Shown in pieces: positions 35,661-44,045 of a DNA stretch of 64,000 nucleotides. A program made the translations under genes and the position numbers. Each line of letters opens with the position of its first letter. The stretch's first letter is position 1. The notes under the pieces are model-generated. The model was not told the DNA's origin. It did no database searches and saw only the letters and a list, made by a program, of their open reading frames with translations. Source of the stretch: Pseudomonas violetae (GTDB taxonomy: Bacteria > Pseudomonadota > Gammaproteobacteria > Pseudomonadales > Pseudomonadaceae); contig NZ_JAKNRW010000017.1 of the NCBI RefSeq assembly GCF_023072615.1, positions 44,452 to 108,451 on the forward strand, given 5' to 3'.

Positions 35661-37463
35661 CTAGTTGACCTGGTCGGCGATGCTCTGGGGCACCGGTATC
35701 TGGATTTCCAGTAACTGCTGGGCGAACGCCTTGCCTTGCGGGTCGATGCGCAGGCTGGCCACACCACCGCCGCCGAGGGCGTTCTCCAGCAGGAAGTTCA
35801 GGCTGTGGGTGGCCGGCAGGTACCAGCGCTCGACTCGCCCGTGAACCGGGTCGAGGACATGGCTCATCCAGTCGACCAGTACTTGCGGGGTCAGGGCTTC
35901 GGCGATCCATGGCAGGTACTGCGCTTCGCGGGCCATGATGCCGATGTTGCTGTGGTTGCCCTTGTCCCCGGAGCGCGCTACCGCCAGCTTGACCAGCTTG
36001 ACGCTGGCGTCGGCCAGGCCGACAGGCTTGGGCGGATCGAGCGGCACGGGCAAGTCCAGGGTGTCGAGCACCGCGATGGGGGGCAGGGGACAGGGGTGAA
36101 GCTGGCCTTCAAAGTGAATGCCAAGGGTGCACGCGGATTTGTCGATCAGGAAAGAGAACAGGCGGATCAGCGGGTAAACCGTCGGCCGCCCACCGACGAT
36201 CCCGGTCAACCCCGGCGCCATGCCAGTTGCCGCCTGGGCTATTTCCCGGGAGAACAGGATCAGCGCCTGTTTGTCCGGATGCCGCACGGCCAGTTTGATC
36301 ACCACCTCGCGGCTGTCCTGGCGCTGGCCGTGGGCCCCGTAGGTGGCTTCGCTGCCGAGCAGTTCGACGTTCACTTCACTGTAGGGCGCCCAGCCGCGCT
36401 GGCTGAAAATTTCCGAGGTTTTGTTGATGATCGCGGCGCTGACGCGTCGGGCTTTGCCGACCGCATCGATCCCTGCGATCAGGCAACTGGCGGTGCAGCG
36501 AAAGCCGTCGAGTAAGGTAGCGCTGACCTTGTATTGGTCGGTGGGCGGCAAGCCCTTGGCGCCATGCACCCGAACCCTGTTTTTGCCCTGTTGCACGAGC
36601 CTGACCTGAGTGAAATCACACACCACATCAGGCAAGAGGTAGGCCTGCGGGTCACCGATTTCATAGAGCATCTGCTCACCCACGGTCAGCGGTGTCACCA
36701 AGCCGCCGGAGCCTTCAGGTTTACTGATGATAAACTGGCTGTCGCGGCTGACGTCGACGATGGGGAAACCGATGTGCTCGTAGTCCGGCACCTCACGCCA
36801 GTCGGTGAAGTTACCGCCGGTGCATTGGGCTCCACACTCTATGATATGGCCGGCGAGGGCGGCCTGGGCGAGTTTGTTGTAGTCCTGCCACGACCAGCCG
36901 AACTCATGCACCAGGGCTGCGCTGACCACGGCACTGTCGACCACTCGCCCGGTGATCACGATATCTGCGCCCAGGCGCAAGGCTTCGACAATGCCCGGTG
37001 CGCCGAGGTAGGCATTGGTCGAGACGCACGCCGATGGCAAAGGCGCGCCGCTGAACATCTCCTGGATACCGAGGGTTTTGAGCTGCTTGAACTGCGGTTG
37101 CAAGTCGTCTCCCAGCAGTACGGCGATCTTCAACGCCACTCCTGCCTTGTCGCAAGCGGCTTGCAAGGCCGCAGCACAAGCTTGCGGGTTGACCCCGCCA
37201 GCGTTACTGATAACCCGGATGCCTTGATCGGCGAGTTGCGTGAGCAGCGGACTAAGGATTTCGACAAAATCGCTGGCATAACCAGCCTGGGGATCTTTCA
37301 TCCGAGTCCCGGCCATGATCGACATCGTGATTTCTGCCAGGTAGTCGAACACCAGGTAGTCCAGGTGTCCTCCATTCACCAACTGCGCCGCCGCCGTCGA
37401 TGTGTCGCCCCAGAACGCGCTGGCGCAACCGATGCGAATGCTTTCAGGCACAGTTGGCTTCAT
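35661..37463 (-). CDS. atuA: Acyclic terpene utilisation protein AtuA
   Basis: 600-residue protein: DUF1446 domain (about 8-450) plus C-terminal AtuA-like ferredoxin-fold domain (VKLAVARSGDKGNHSNIGIMAREAQYL ...). Recognisable are CASAFWGDTSTAAAQLVNGGHLDYLVFDYLAEITMSIMA and ITGRVVDSAVVSAALVHEFGW. It is required for citronellol and geraniol use in Pseudomonas, but its reaction is still not defined. ATG at 37463 is fixed by GGAGGTGAAC directly upstream. It is the first gene of the atu operon and divergent from atuR across the operator region. Confidence 0.93.
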   Translation of the reverse strand: MKPTVPESIRIGCASAFWGDTSTAAAQLVNGGHLDYLVFDYLAEITMSIMAGTRMKDPQAGYASDFVEILSPLLTQLADQGIRVISNAGGVNPQACAAALQAACDKAGVALKIAVLLGDDLQPQFKQLKTLGIQEMFSGAPLPSACVSTNAYLGAPGIVEALRLGADIVITGRVVDSAVVSAALVHEFGWSWQDYNKLAQAALAGHIIECGAQCTGGNFTDWREVPDYEHIGFPIVDVSRDSQFIISKPEGSGGLVTPLTVGEQMLYEIGDPQAYLLPDVVCDFTQVRLVQQGKNRVRVHGAKGLPPTDQYKVSATLLDGFRCTASCLIAGIDAVGKARRVSAAIINKTSEIFSQRGWAPYSEVNVELLGSEATYGAHGQRQDSREVVIKLAVRHPDKQALILFSREIAQAATGMAPGLTGIVGGRPTVYPLIRLFSFLIDKSACTLGIHFEGQLHPCPLPPIAVLDTLDLPVPLDPPKPVGLADASVKLVKLAVARSGDKGNHSNIGIMAREAQYLPWIAEALTPQVLVDWMSHVLDPVHGRVERWYLPATHSLNFLLENALGGGGVASLRIDPQGKAFAQQLLEIQIPVPQSIADQVN

Positions 37464-37528
37464 GTTCACCTCCGTCGACAGTATTGGGAGACTACCGCTG
37501 CGAGACTACTGATTCGCGATTGGAGACT

Positions 37529-37545
37529 ACCAAGCAAGCGCTTGG
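37529..37545 (+). promoter_or_regulatory. AtuR operator, left arm
   Basis: ACCAAGCAAGCGCTTGG. This 17-mer recurs as its exact reverse complement at 37574-37590, 28 bp away. Both lie in the atuA-atuR intergenic region. AtuR of P. aeruginosa is known to bind two inverted-repeat sites in this interval. Confidence 0.75.
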
Positions 37546-37573
37546 TTTGTAAATGCCTTGAAATATCTTCTTC

Positions 37574-37590
37574 CCAAGCGCTTGCTTGGT
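37574..37590 (-). promoter_or_regulatory. AtuR operator, right arm
   Basis: CCAAGCGCTTGCTTGGT, the exact reverse complement of the left arm at 37529-37545. Each arm itself holds the palindrome AAGCGCTT. Centre-to-centre distance is 45 bp, about four helical turns, so both sites face the same side of the DNA. Confidence 0.75.
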
Positions 37591-37678
37591 TGCTGCCACC
37601 AGCTTAAATTGCCCGCGCAAGCCCGCTGTTTTAGCGGTCGGCGGCGTATTTGGATTGATCGACTGTAGGAGAGAATGG

Positions 37679-38305
37679 GTGGACGAGCAAAAAGCCCTGG
37701 GCGTGATGCGCGAACTGGTCGAAAACGGAGAGTTGACCGACCCGGACAGCGCCCGCGGCAAACTGCTGCAAGTGGCGGCCCACCTGTTTCGCAACAAAGG
37801 CTACGAGCGCACCACCGTACGCGACCTGGCCGGCGCCGTGGGCATACAGTCGGGCAGTATTTTCCATCACTTCAAAAGCAAGGACGACATCCTGCGCGCC
37901 GTGATGGAGGAAACTATCCGCTACAACACGGCGCTGATGCGTGCAGCCCTGGCCGAGGCCGGGAGCGTGCGCGAGCGGGTGCTGGCGCTGATTCGTTGCG
38001 AGTTGCAATCGATCATGGGTGGCAGCGGCGAGGCCATGGCCGTGCTGGTCTACGAGTGGCGTTCGTTGTCCGAGGATGGCCAGGCGCAGGTTCTGGCCCT
38101 GCGCGATATCTACGAAGAACTGTGGCTGCAGGTTCTGGGAGAGGCCAAAGACGCCGCAATGATTGGCGGCGATGTATTCATCACGCGTCGTTTTCTGACG
38201 GGTGCGCTGTCCTGGACCACCACTTGGTTTCGCTCCGGCGGCAGCATGAGTCTGGATCAACTGGCGGATGAAGCCCTGATCATGGTATTGAAAGAGACAC
38301 GATAG
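37679..38305 (+). CDS. atuR: TetR-family repressor of terpene utilisation
   Basis: 208-residue TetR regulator. N-terminal HTH: KLLQVAAHLFRNKGYERTTVRDLAGAVGIQSGSIFHHFKSKDDILRAVM (about residues 23-70); the C-terminal ligand domain would bind a terpenoyl-CoA or related inducer. The start is judged to be GTG at 37679 because AGGAGA lies 6 nt upstream; the open frame runs further to 37586 without a ribosome site. Divergent from atuA with two perfect inverted operator arms between them. Confidence 0.9.
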   Translation: MDEQKALGVMRELVENGELTDPDSARGKLLQVAAHLFRNKGYERTTVRDLAGAVGIQSGSIFHHFKSKDDILRAVMEETIRYNTALMRAALAEAGSVRERVLALIRCELQSIMGGSGEAMAVLVYEWRSLSEDGQAQVLALRDIYEELWLQVLGEAKDAAMIGGDVFITRRFLTGALSWTTTWFRSGGSMSLDQLADEALIMVLKETR

Positions 38306-38394
38306 TGGTGATTTGCCAGCAGGAAACTGGCTAATCGGGCGAAACCGCCTAGCTTGAATGCATAGAGCGTAATTTTCGGGAGTAGCTTGTTTTG

Positions 38395-39189
38395 ATGTCC
38401 TCGCCAACACGGACGGCCTTCCGGTTTTTACTGGCGGCACTTCCCGCATTATGGGTACTGCCTTCCCAGGCCGCACAGTTGGTTCGAGTTGGAGCCGCGC
38501 ATTTCCCTCCCTATACAGTGCGCCCGGAAATGGGGGCTGACACTGGCTTGCTGCCACAACTCGTCGAAGCGTTGAATGATGCGCAGCATGACTACGAGTT
38601 TGTCCTGGTGCCGACTTCGATTCCCCGCCGCTTTGGTGACTTCAAGCAGGGCCGGGTGGACATGGCGATCTTCGAGAATCCTGACTGGGGCTGGAAGAGC
38701 ATTCCCCATACCACGGTCGATATGGGCCTGGAAGATGCCGAGATATTCGTCGCCCAACAACTGCCGGATCGGCGGCAGGACTATTTTGCCGATCTCTCCG
38801 GTAAACGTTTGGCATTATTCAGTGGTTATCACTACGAATTCGCCAATTTCGATGCCGACCCCAAATTTCTTGCGCAACGCTACAACGCCTCGCTGACCTA
38901 TTCCCATGACAGTAATTTGCTCATGGTGCTGCGTGGCCGTGCGGACATCGCGTTGGTCACACGTTCGTACCTGAGCGACTACCTGCTGCGCAACGCGAAA
39001 GTGACCAATCAATTGCTGGTATCGCAGCGGGTGGACCAGGTCTATCACCATTACGCAATCCTTCGTCCCGAGGCACCCATCAGCGGTGAAGCCTTTGGCA
39101 AGTTGCTGCAAGGGTTGCGGGAGAACGGCCAGATGCTGAGGATTTTTGCGCCGTACCGAATCGCCGTGGTGCCTGTTCCAAGGGATTGA
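38395..39189 (+). CDS. Periplasmic amino-acid-type solute-binding protein, orphan
   Basis: 264 residues with signal peptide (AFRFLLAALPALWVLPSQAAQ) and an SBP_bac_3 fold (VRVGAAHFPPYTVRPEMGADTGLLPQLVEALND, GRVDMAIFENPDWGW, GRADIALVTRSYLSDYLL). No permease or ATPase gene is adjacent. In Pseudomonas such orphan proteins feed distant ABC transporters or sensor kinases; the related domains in the RocS-like kinase of this window are distinct. Ligand unknown. Confidence 0.82.
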   Translation: MSSPTRTAFRFLLAALPALWVLPSQAAQLVRVGAAHFPPYTVRPEMGADTGLLPQLVEALNDAQHDYEFVLVPTSIPRRFGDFKQGRVDMAIFENPDWGWKSIPHTTVDMGLEDAEIFVAQQLPDRRQDYFADLSGKRLALFSGYHYEFANFDADPKFLAQRYNASLTYSHDSNLLMVLRGRADIALVTRSYLSDYLLRNAKVTNQLLVSQRVDQVYHHYAILRPEAPISGEAFGKLLQGLRENGQMLRIFAPYRIAVVPVPRD

Positions 39190-39287
39190 TGAGAATCGCG
39201 GGTCGGGTATTTCTGTATTTGGTTAACTTTCTCTGATCGGCTCACGTCACCTCGTTTAACAGTGTAAGACTAACGAGAGCCTTACCC

Positions 39288-39592
39288 ATGCCGGGTCTGA
39301 AAGCTCTGACTGCCCTGGCGTTGCCCGGTGGCAGCTGCCTTTTTGCGGATGAAACCACCAACCGGTTGAGCCTCGGCATCGGCGGGCAGCCATTGAGCAA
39401 CGCTTCGTACGCCCGAACAGCGAGCTCTTGCACCTGGCCTTTTACGGGTTCTGCGCTCGCGATCTCGCCGGCCAGCATTTGACCTGGCACCTGGACGCAA
39501 TGCTCACCGAAGCACTTCTCAGCGCCGCGCAAGAGTGTCCGCCCGACTCCCCGACACCTTGCGGCAATGCACCAGTGCATCACGAATCATGA
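39288..39592 (+). pseudogene. Frameshifted small secreted-protein gene
   Basis: The plus strand encodes MPGLKALTALALPGGSCLFADE..., a signal-peptide-like start, up to LSLGIGGQ near 39390; then the reading shifts to another frame that continues as IEQRFVRPNSELLHLAFYGFC and further to a TGA at 39590-39592. Joined, these give a plausible roughly 100-residue secreted protein; as it stands the first frame stops at 39480-39482. GAGAG upstream of ATG supports former translation. The 3' end overlaps the end of pvdS on the other strand. I do not recognise the family; a sequencing error is the alternative. Confidence 0.4.
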
Positions 39593-40067
39593 AGTTCACC
39601 AGAGTCGGCGACACGCCCATTTCCTTGGCGATGTCCTTTTGCGGTACGCCATGCAGGCGGTACATCTCGAACGCATAACGGGTGCGGCTGGGCAGTTGCG
39701 TCAGTGCGTCGGCGATGTTTTCCAGGGTCGAGAAATTGATGTGCGAGGCTTCTGGCGAAGCGCCCTGGATCACCACATTCAGGCCTTCCTCTTCAGGGCC
39801 GGAATACTTCTGTTCCAGCGCCTGCTTGCGGTAGTAATCGATCGCCAGGTTGCGCACGATCTGGAACAGATAGCTGAGCTGCGCCTTGAAGGATGAGGTG
39901 ATCTGCGGCGCGGAATGCAAGCGGAAGAACGCATCCTGTACCACGTCTTCAGCGCGCGACCGGCACCCGGTGATGCGTGCTGCAATCTTGACCAGTATCA
40001 GTCGATTGTCGACGAATGCCTGAAGTAGTGGTGTGTCGCACCTGCTTGTGGATACTTGTTCCGTCAT
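39519..40067 (-). CDS. pvdS: Iron-starvation ECF sigma factor PvdS
   Basis: 182-residue extracytoplasmic-function sigma factor that directs pyoverdine gene transcription. Very high similarity to what I recall of P. aeruginosa PvdS: DTPLLQAFVDNRLILVKIAARITGCRSRAEDVVQDAFFRLHSAP (region 2) and RYAFEMYRLHGVPQKDIAKEMGVSPTLVNFMIRDALVHCRKV (region 4). The C-terminal tail (SGSRADTLARR) is a little shorter. ATG 40067 with AGGGTG upstream is chosen over a GTG at 40076. A Fur box lies about 80 bp upstream. Activity is usually held by anti-sigma FpvR and receptor FpvA, which are not in the window. Confidence 0.95.
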   Translation of the reverse strand: MTEQVSTSRCDTPLLQAFVDNRLILVKIAARITGCRSRAEDVVQDAFFRLHSAPQITSSFKAQLSYLFQIVRNLAIDYYRKQALEQKYSGPEEEGLNVVIQGASPEASHINFSTLENIADALTQLPSRTRYAFEMYRLHGVPQKDIAKEMGVSPTLVNFMIRDALVHCRKVSGSRADTLARR

Positions 40068-40145
40068 GGAAAACACCCTGCTGCAAATAGGTTAGTGGGG
40101 CGGCACGAAGACCCGCGCTGTCCACACATCAAGCGACAAACTAGG

Positions 40146-40164
40146 GTTAATGATAATTATTGTC
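40146..40164 (-). promoter_or_regulatory. Fur box upstream of pvdS
   Basis: On the minus strand the 19-mer GACAATAATTATCATTAAC matches the Fur consensus GATAATGATAATCATTATC at 15 of 19 positions. It is 79-97 bp upstream of the pvdS start codon, where repression by Fe-Fur is expected. Confidence 0.85.
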
Positions 40165-40269
40165 AATTGAGAAATAGAATTAATTCTCTTTGGTGTTTTT
40201 TGCGAACTAAAACACGTTGACGCATTCCAGCCTTGTTGTGGTTCGACGACTAACTCTTGCCCCACCTCA

Positions 40270-40446
40270 TCCGTTCTCCTTGATAAATGGCACGCACGCA
40301 GCCCAAGTTTTGCGGGAAGCCTGGGGAATGGCCGAGTTGATTGATTGCGCCTACGTGTTGGCGCCAGAAGCGGGGCACATCTCCAACCTGGAAATCCCGC
40401 TTTCGTTACTGCGAAGCTGCAGGGTTTTCTGCGCAAATCCAGCTAA
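40270..40446 (+). pseudogene. Remnant of an alpha/beta-hydrolase C terminus
   Basis: In the plus direction AAQVLREAWGMAELIDCAYVLAPEAGHISNLE resembles the last strand and catalytic-His loop of an alpha/beta hydrolase (…PEAGHISNLE…). After EIP the frame must shift to continue as VTAKLQGFLRKSS and stop at 40444-40446, as a hydrolase C-terminal helix would. The upstream catalytic Ser region is absent, so only the final 50-60 codons remain. This lies in the 488-bp gap between pvdS and dsbG. Confidence 0.5.
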
Positions 40447-40554
40447 CAGTCATACTGATAAAAAGGGGCTTGCGAGCATGGCTGGTAGTGAGTTTGTTCG
40501 AGAGAAGTCGATCCCGGCGCACTGAACCTTAGTGCTCAGCGCGCCAAAGGGTTC

Positions 40555-41325
40555 TTACTTGGGCCCTAGAATTTTCACCAACTTATCTGGCGACGGTGCG
40601 CCCTGCTGCTGTTGCAATTCGCCCTTGTCGTCCATGTAGAAAATCGCCGGAGTGGCGGACAATTCCAGCTCTTCCATCAACTGCATGTTCGCCGCCAGCT
40701 TGGCCTGGATCGCCGGCGGAACATCTTTCAAGGCCTTGAGCGAACTGGCCTTGCCGGCTTTTTCGTGGTCTGCCAGGGCCTTTTGCGGGTCCTTGGCGGC
40801 CAGCAGTGCTGCGGATTTGCCCGGACTGTCCTCGCGGATGATGCCGACCATGATGTGCCGAAGCTGCACTTTGCCGGCTTTCACCCAAGGCCGCGCCTGT
40901 TCCCAGAACATATTGCAGTAAGGGCAATTTGGATCGCTGAACAGGTACACCACGCGTGGTGCGTCCTTGTTGCCGTCGGCTATCCAGTTGCTCGCTTCCA
41001 TCTTGCCCCAGACTTCCTTGGACATCGGCGCGTATACCAGCTTTTGCAGGGGCGCGGTGCTGAGGTCATTGCCGTCGGCGTCATACAGGTTGCCCAGCAG
41101 CACGTGTTTGCCATCCGGGGTCAGGTACAGCGCCATGCCACGGTTCTGGTACTGGGCGGCGTAACCGCGCAGACCGTCTGGTGCATCGAACTGGCCGACG
41201 ATTTTTGCGCCCTTGGCTTCGATCTTCTTGATAGCTTCAGGCAGTTCTTCGGCCGCCTGCGCAAATGGCAGGTGCAACAGGGCAGTGCCCAGGGTCAACG
41301 TCAGCAGGTGGCGGAGTTGGGGCAT
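40555..41325 (-). CDS. dsbG: Thiol:disulfide interchange protein DsbG
   Basis: Periplasmic disulfide isomerase/reductase of 256 residues. Signal peptide to AAEE, N-terminal dimerisation domain (about 25-90) and a thioredoxin domain with active site VVYLFSDPNCPYCNMFW (CPYC) and cis-Pro in LSATPAIFYMD. It keeps single cysteines reduced, with electrons from DsbD. It overlaps the preceding TlpA-like gene by 25 nt and is last in the dsbD-tlpA/dsbE-dsbG operon, the order known in P. aeruginosa. Confidence 0.93.
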   Translation of the reverse strand: MPQLRHLLTLTLGTALLHLPFAQAAEELPEAIKKIEAKGAKIVGQFDAPDGLRGYAAQYQNRGMALYLTPDGKHVLLGNLYDADGNDLSTAPLQKLVYAPMSKEVWGKMEASNWIADGNKDAPRVVYLFSDPNCPYCNMFWEQARPWVKAGKVQLRHIMVGIIREDSPGKSAALLAAKDPQKALADHEKAGKASSLKALKDVPPAIQAKLAANMQLMEELELSATPAIFYMDDKGELQQQQGAPSPDKLVKILGPK

Positions 41326-42158
41326 GGCAGTTTCCTTGGAGAAGTGGCGGAATTGGGGCTGTCGAAGTTTTCCAGGGCGCGGGCCAGGCTAGCTTCCGAC
41401 AGTTCGCCCAGATGGCTGCCCAGCAGGCGACCTTCGTTGTTGTAGAACAGCGTAGTCGGCAAGGCCATTGAGCCCACCGCCTGACCCAGGCGGCCACTGC
41501 CATCGAACAATACGTTCGACAGGCTCAGGCCCTGGGTTTCCAGGTAAGTACTGACGCTTTGCATGCTTTCGGCCTGATTGACGAACAGGAAGGTCAGGTC
41601 TGGACGCTGCTGCTGGGCGTTTTCCAGCACCGGCATTTCCCGGCGACATGGCGGGCACCAGGTGGCCCAGAGATTGATGACCAGCGGGCCACCCTTGTAG
41701 TCCGTCAGTTGCACGGTTTCCCCTGCCGCATTGCGCAGCGTAATGTCCGGCAGGCGTGTGCCCTGTTCGTAGATGGACAGAGAAAAAGTAGCGAGTAGCC
41801 AGAACGCCAGGCCGCTGCCAACGCCAAAACCCAAGGGGCGGCGCAGGCCCGGGCGGCGCCATCCCCGGTAGACGGCGGCCAACAGCAGCGCGATCACTCC
41901 GGGCCAGGCGAGAAAGCCGCCGTCGCGAAGGTCGATGACTTGCCAGGGATCGTTACGATAATGCGTCCAGTAGAGCGCCACGAAACTGATCCGGGCTGCC
42001 AGCATGCCGATCAGGAACAGGCTGAACAGCACCGACTCGGGGTTCTCGCCACCGCGTTTGGCTGCTCGCCAACCGACAAAGGTCGCCAAGGCCAAGGCAC
42101 CGATCAGCAGCAGGTGATTGAGCGCGATGGCAAAAGTACCCAGCGTGAAAGTCAGCAT
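41301..42158 (-). CDS. TlpA/DsbE-like membrane thioredoxin with N-terminal TM domain
   Basis: 285-residue protein: N-terminal four-helix membrane part (LTFTLGTFAIALNHLLLIGALALATFVGWRAA ... LSIYEQG) similar to prolipoprotein-transferase-like helices, and a periplasmic TlpA thioredoxin domain with LWATWCPPCRREMPVL (CPPC). It would relay electrons from DsbD to periplasmic thiols. Start ATG 42158 overlaps the dsbD stop by 1 nt (TAATG). In P. aeruginosa the corresponding gene is called dsbE in the copper-responsive dsb locus; it is not the cytochrome c maturation CcmG. Confidence 0.88.
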   Translation of the reverse strand: MLTFTLGTFAIALNHLLLIGALALATFVGWRAAKRGGENPESVLFSLFLIGMLAARISFVALYWTHYRNDPWQVIDLRDGGFLAWPGVIALLLAAVYRGWRRPGLRRPLGFGVGSGLAFWLLATFSLSIYEQGTRLPDITLRNAAGETVQLTDYKGGPLVINLWATWCPPCRREMPVLENAQQQRPDLTFLFVNQAESMQSVSTYLETQGLSLSNVLFDGSGRLGQAVGSMALPTTLFYNNEGRLLGSHLGELSEASLARALENFDSPNSATSPRKLPCPNSATC

Positions 42159-43894
42159 TAAGGGGCCTCTCGCGTGAGGGTCCAGCGTTGCAGGAAAGTG
42201 GCGGCATCGACTTCGCCGGTAATGCGCTGGCTGCGCCGCTCCTCGCCGTCGGTGCCGATCCACAGCAGGCTCGGTGGTCCTGGCACTTTGTATCGGCCGA
42301 GGAGTTCGCGACTGGCTGCGTTATCGGCGGTTACGTCCAGACGCAGCAAACGTACGTCACTGAGCGCCGTGAGCACTTCTGGCTGGCCGAACACGCGTTT
42401 TTCCATGACCTTGCAGGACACGCACCAGTCGGCGTAATAGTCGAGTAACACCCATTGACCTTGAGTCTTTGCAGCATCCAGTTCCCGTTGCAGTGAGGCT
42501 GGGTCCTTGATGGTGGTGAAGGCGTCGTGGCCAACCTGGCGTGCAACGCTGGTCGAATTCGCCGCGCTATAGACCTGCAAGGGCTTGAACAGGTCATCAC
42601 CGCCGCCAGCGGCACCGATCATCAGCAGGCTGCCCCACAAACCCATCAGCATGGAACTTGCGCCGAACAGCTGCGCAGCACGGCCGAAGCCTTCCGATTG
42701 CTTCCAGGCGCTGTAGGCTGCGATCAACAGCAATGCTCCACACAGCCCGACCCACAGGGATTCATCCAGTACCGGGCGCAGCATCAGCAGCGCAGTGGCG
42801 AGGAACAGGAAGCCGAACACGCCTTTGAGCAGGTTCATCCAGGCGCCTGGCTTGGGCAGGAAGCGATTGCCGACCGTTACCAGCAACAGCAGCGGCACTC
42901 CGATGCCGATGCCCATGGCGAACAGAATCAGCCCGCCGTGTAGCGCATTGCCGCTCTGCGCGATATAGAGCAGGGCGCCCGCCAGGGGGGCGGTCATGCA
43001 TGGCCCCACCAGCAGGCCGGACACCGCCCCCAGCACGCCGGCGCCAATGAGACTGCCGCCGCGCTGGTTGCGCGAGACATTCTCCAGGCGGTCACGAATG
43101 GCCACTGGCAGTTGCAATTCGAAGAAGCCGAACATAGGCAACGCCAGCAGGACAAACACGCCAGCAAAGGTACCCAGCAGCCAGGGGTTTTGCAGCAAGG
43201 CCTGTAGATTGGCGCCCAGCATCGCTGCCAATACGCCCATAGCCGAATAGATCAGGGCCATGCTGACCACGTAACTGCTAGCCAGGGCGAAGCCGCGTCG
43301 AGGCGAGGCGCCGCTGCCGACGATCAGTCCGGCGAGTATTGGCAGCATCGGCAAGGTGCAGGGGGTGAACGCCAACAGCAGGCCGAGGCCGAAGAACACC
43401 AGCAGGCTCCAGCCCAGCGCCCGTTGTTGCAGGCCGCTGGCCAGGGCCTGGTCTGGCGCTTCGGCGGTGGCAGGTGCAACGGCTTTGCCACCCAAGTCGA
43501 CGACCTGGGTTTGCGGCGGATAACACAGGCCTGCATCGGCACAGCCCTGGAATCCTACTTTGACCTGCCCTGTGGCGCCGGCCGGTATTTTCAGCTCCAG
43601 GCCCTGGCGGTACACCTGCTGTTCGCCGAAAAACTCATCGCTGTGAGATTCGCCAGGAGGCAAAGCAGGTTTGTGCTCTACGGGCAGGCCATCAAATTTG
43701 AGGCGCTGCTGGTACAAATAATAGCCATCAGCGATCTGCCAATAGAGCTGGGTTTCACCGGTTTCCAGGCGTTCGGAAGTGAAGATGAACGCCTTGCCTA
43801 CCGGAAGGAAATCCGGTTTGGTCGCGAACGGATCGTTGGCGGCCTGGGCCATGCCCGAGATCAGGAGAACGAAAAGCAGAAAAATTCGACGCAT
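42158..43894 (-). CDS. dsbD: Thiol:disulfide interchange protein DsbD
   Basis: 578-residue transmembrane electron conduit from cytoplasmic thioredoxin to the periplasm. Signal peptide (…SGMAQA), n-domain with CADAGLCYPP, eight-helix TM domain with the redox Cys in FTPCTLPMLPILAG and GPCMTAPLAGALL, and C-terminal thioredoxin domain with YADWCVSCKVMEKRVF. First gene of the dsb operon, divergent from the dsbR-like regulator with 151 bp between the starts, where DsbR-type control would act. Confidence 0.93.
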   Translation of the reverse strand: MRRIFLLFVLLISGMAQAANDPFATKPDFLPVGKAFIFTSERLETGETQLYWQIADGYYLYQQRLKFDGLPVEHKPALPPGESHSDEFFGEQQVYRQGLELKIPAGATGQVKVGFQGCADAGLCYPPQTQVVDLGGKAVAPATAEAPDQALASGLQQRALGWSLLVFFGLGLLLAFTPCTLPMLPILAGLIVGSGASPRRGFALASSYVVSMALIYSAMGVLAAMLGANLQALLQNPWLLGTFAGVFVLLALPMFGFFELQLPVAIRDRLENVSRNQRGGSLIGAGVLGAVSGLLVGPCMTAPLAGALLYIAQSGNALHGGLILFAMGIGIGVPLLLLVTVGNRFLPKPGAWMNLLKGVFGFLFLATALLMLRPVLDESLWVGLCGALLLIAAYSAWKQSEGFGRAAQLFGASSMLMGLWGSLLMIGAAGGGDDLFKPLQVYSAANSTSVARQVGHDAFTTIKDPASLQRELDAAKTQGQWVLLDYYADWCVSCKVMEKRVFGQPEVLTALSDVRLLRLDVTADNAASRELLGRYKVPGPPSLLWIGTDGEERRSQRITGEVDAATFLQRWTLTREAP

Positions 43895-44045
43895 TGGTAA
43901 GCCTTATCCCTGTGCAGGTGGTGGGCAGGATGAGAGACGGCGATTAACCGATGATTAACCGCTACGGCCTTGTCGCGACTGCGCATGCGGCATAATGTCC
44001 GCTTAATCGGCCACAGGCCTAATTGGTTCTTTTCAGGTACTCACT

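Noticed and set aside
39242..39583. 113-codon minus-strand frame downstream of pvdS
   Set aside because: Overlaps the pvdS 3' end in another frame and shows no family similarity; the plus-strand joined reading looks more like protein.
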